A DNA stretch of 23,237 nt from CAYVKM01 sp964452045 (GTDB taxonomy: Bacteria > Calditrichota > Calditrichia > RBG-13-44-9): NCBI GenBank assembly GCA_964452045.1, contig CAYVKM010000061.1, forward strand, positions 1 through 23,237, read 5' to 3'. Shown in pieces: positions 22,693-23,237 of this stretch. The translations under genes and the position numbers were made by a program. The stretch's first letter is position 1, and the number at the start of each line of letters is the position of its first letter. The notes beneath the pieces are model-generated. The model did not search any database. It saw nothing but the letters and a program-made list of their open reading frames with translations, and had not been told where the DNA came from.

Positions 22693-23237
22693 TTAAAAAT
22701 TGTCTGATTTCAACTTTAATTTATAAATTCTATCCATAGGAAAGTCCAGACTGTCAACTACCTGCAAACTTGATCCTAAACCGTTTTCCATGAAATTAAC
22801 AAATCTAATTATTCTTTTTTCAGCTTTATCTTCGTTACTTACAGATTCTTCTCCTATGAATATCTCCTTGAGCCAATTAGGTTGATTCTTGCTGTTGACA
22901 AAATAAATTTCCCGGTTGTTTTCGAATGCAAAATTTTTCAGTTCTTCATCCGCCAAAAAAACTGGCAAATTGGGAATGTCAATCCAGAAACTACTTTTTA
23001 ATCTTTGTAGACATTGCGCTTTTTCCAGACAATCATTCCGGAAGAATTTTACCGGTCGGCCAGTGAGTAGTGAATAATTTGTCTCAGGCTGAGTGAGATA
23101 CCAGTAAGGCATTCCAAAATTCCAGTCCGAAATTAAAATTGCATTTGGTTCATATTCCTTCGAGAATTGCCTGACGGTACTTTCCAGACTCGTTGAACGT
23201 CGCAGCTCAGGTGAGACATAAATTTGAAAAGAAAGCC
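22693..23237 (-). CDS. C-terminal part of a large protein, possibly a GT39-type membrane glycosyltransferase (partial)
   Basis: 181 codons are open from the right edge to the TAA at 22693; the gene begins outside the window. An internal Met at 23112 is not needed as a start, because the frame is coding further upstream (FQIYVSPELRRSTSLE, YEPNAILISDWNFGMP). The segment is soluble, alternating strands and helices, and contains AILISDWNFGMPYWYLT, a sequence type seen in the periplasmic C-terminal domain of dolichyl-phosphate-mannose-type (GT39/ArnT-like) glycosyltransferases. That assignment is tentative, but it would fit the polyprenol-phosphate mannosyltransferase at the end of the same operon. 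It is 85 bases upstream of the NadE-like gene. Confidence 0.72.
   Translation of the reverse strand, partial: LSFQIYVSPELRRSTSLESTVRQFSKEYEPNAILISDWNFGMPYWYLTQPETNYSLLTGRPVKFFRNDCLEKAQCLQRLKSSFWIDIPNLPVFLADEELKNFAFENNREIYFVNSKNQPNWLKEIFIGEESVSNEDKAEKRIIRFVNFMENGLGSSLQVVDSLDFPMDRIYKLKLKSDNF

Noticed and set aside
1..23237. Plus-strand ORFs of 60-117 codons
   Set aside because: All are antisense to strongly supported minus-strand genes or are AT-rich chance frames without SD or recognisable domains.
1..23237. tRNA, rRNA, CRISPR array, insertion sequence or integrase
   Set aside because: No cloverleaf, no regularly spaced direct repeats and no transposase or integrase motifs were seen in either strand.

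Overview
This window looks like draft or metagenome-assembled DNA from a bacterium of the Fibrobacterota-Chlorobiota-Bacteroidota (FCB) superphylum, perhaps a Calditrichota, KSB1, Marinimicrobia or Ignavibacteria relative. The DNA is AT-rich. Three secreted proteins end in a FlgD-like C-terminal domain of the 'QNYPNPFN...WDG...SGxYxYR...LLLK' kind that is typical of these phyla. All three also place a glutamine directly after the predicted signal-peptidase site, as in the Bacteroidota 'Q-rule'. The lineage is inferred from these protein hallmarks only; the window has no rRNA or marker gene. A run of exactly 100 N (11879-11978) is a scaffolding gap.

Every gene lies on the minus strand, so transcription runs from the right edge to the left. 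Block A (right edge to about 15960) is a tightly packed glycan or glycolipid operon: the C-terminal end of a large protein cut by the right edge, an NadE-like ATP-pyrophosphatase/amidotransferase, an NAD-dependent sugar epimerase, a methyltransferase-like protein, a GT2 glycosyltransferase, a protein with two fused GT2 domains, and a polyprenol-phosphate mannosyltransferase fused to GtrA. Several genes overlap by 1-4 bases. The block closes with a two-tier hairpin followed by a T-run (15963-16033), the best terminator candidate here.

Block B (about 15908 to 10725) contains a secreted GH26-like TIM-barrel glycosidase, a UbiA-family membrane prenyltransferase, and a secreted multidomain protein split by the N gap. 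Block C (10526 to 2443) is a compact operon: a CrtC (carotenoid 1,2-hydratase)-like protein, a rifampin-phosphotransferase/PEP-synthase-like enzyme, a GT1/GT28-type glycosyltransferase, a class I methyltransferase, a Wzx-like flippase and a geranylgeranyl-reductase-family flavoprotein. A secreted seven-repeat FG-GAP propeller protein follows. At the left edge there is the start of one more gene, with a strong ribosome binding site and a good promoter candidate.

Taken together, UbiA, the geranylgeranyl-reductase family enzyme, the CrtC-like protein, the glycosyltransferase, the methyltransferase, the phosphotransferase-like enzyme and the flippase look like a tailoring set for an isoprenoid-containing, glycosylated product (a prenyl lipid or carotenoid-type glycoside) that may be exported or flipped. 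It sits next to a second glycan operon that uses polyprenol-phosphate sugars. No prenyl-diphosphate or phytoene synthase is present, so the product is unknown. This is the most likely undescribed system in the window; the combined pathway is inference, while most family assignments rest on visible motifs.
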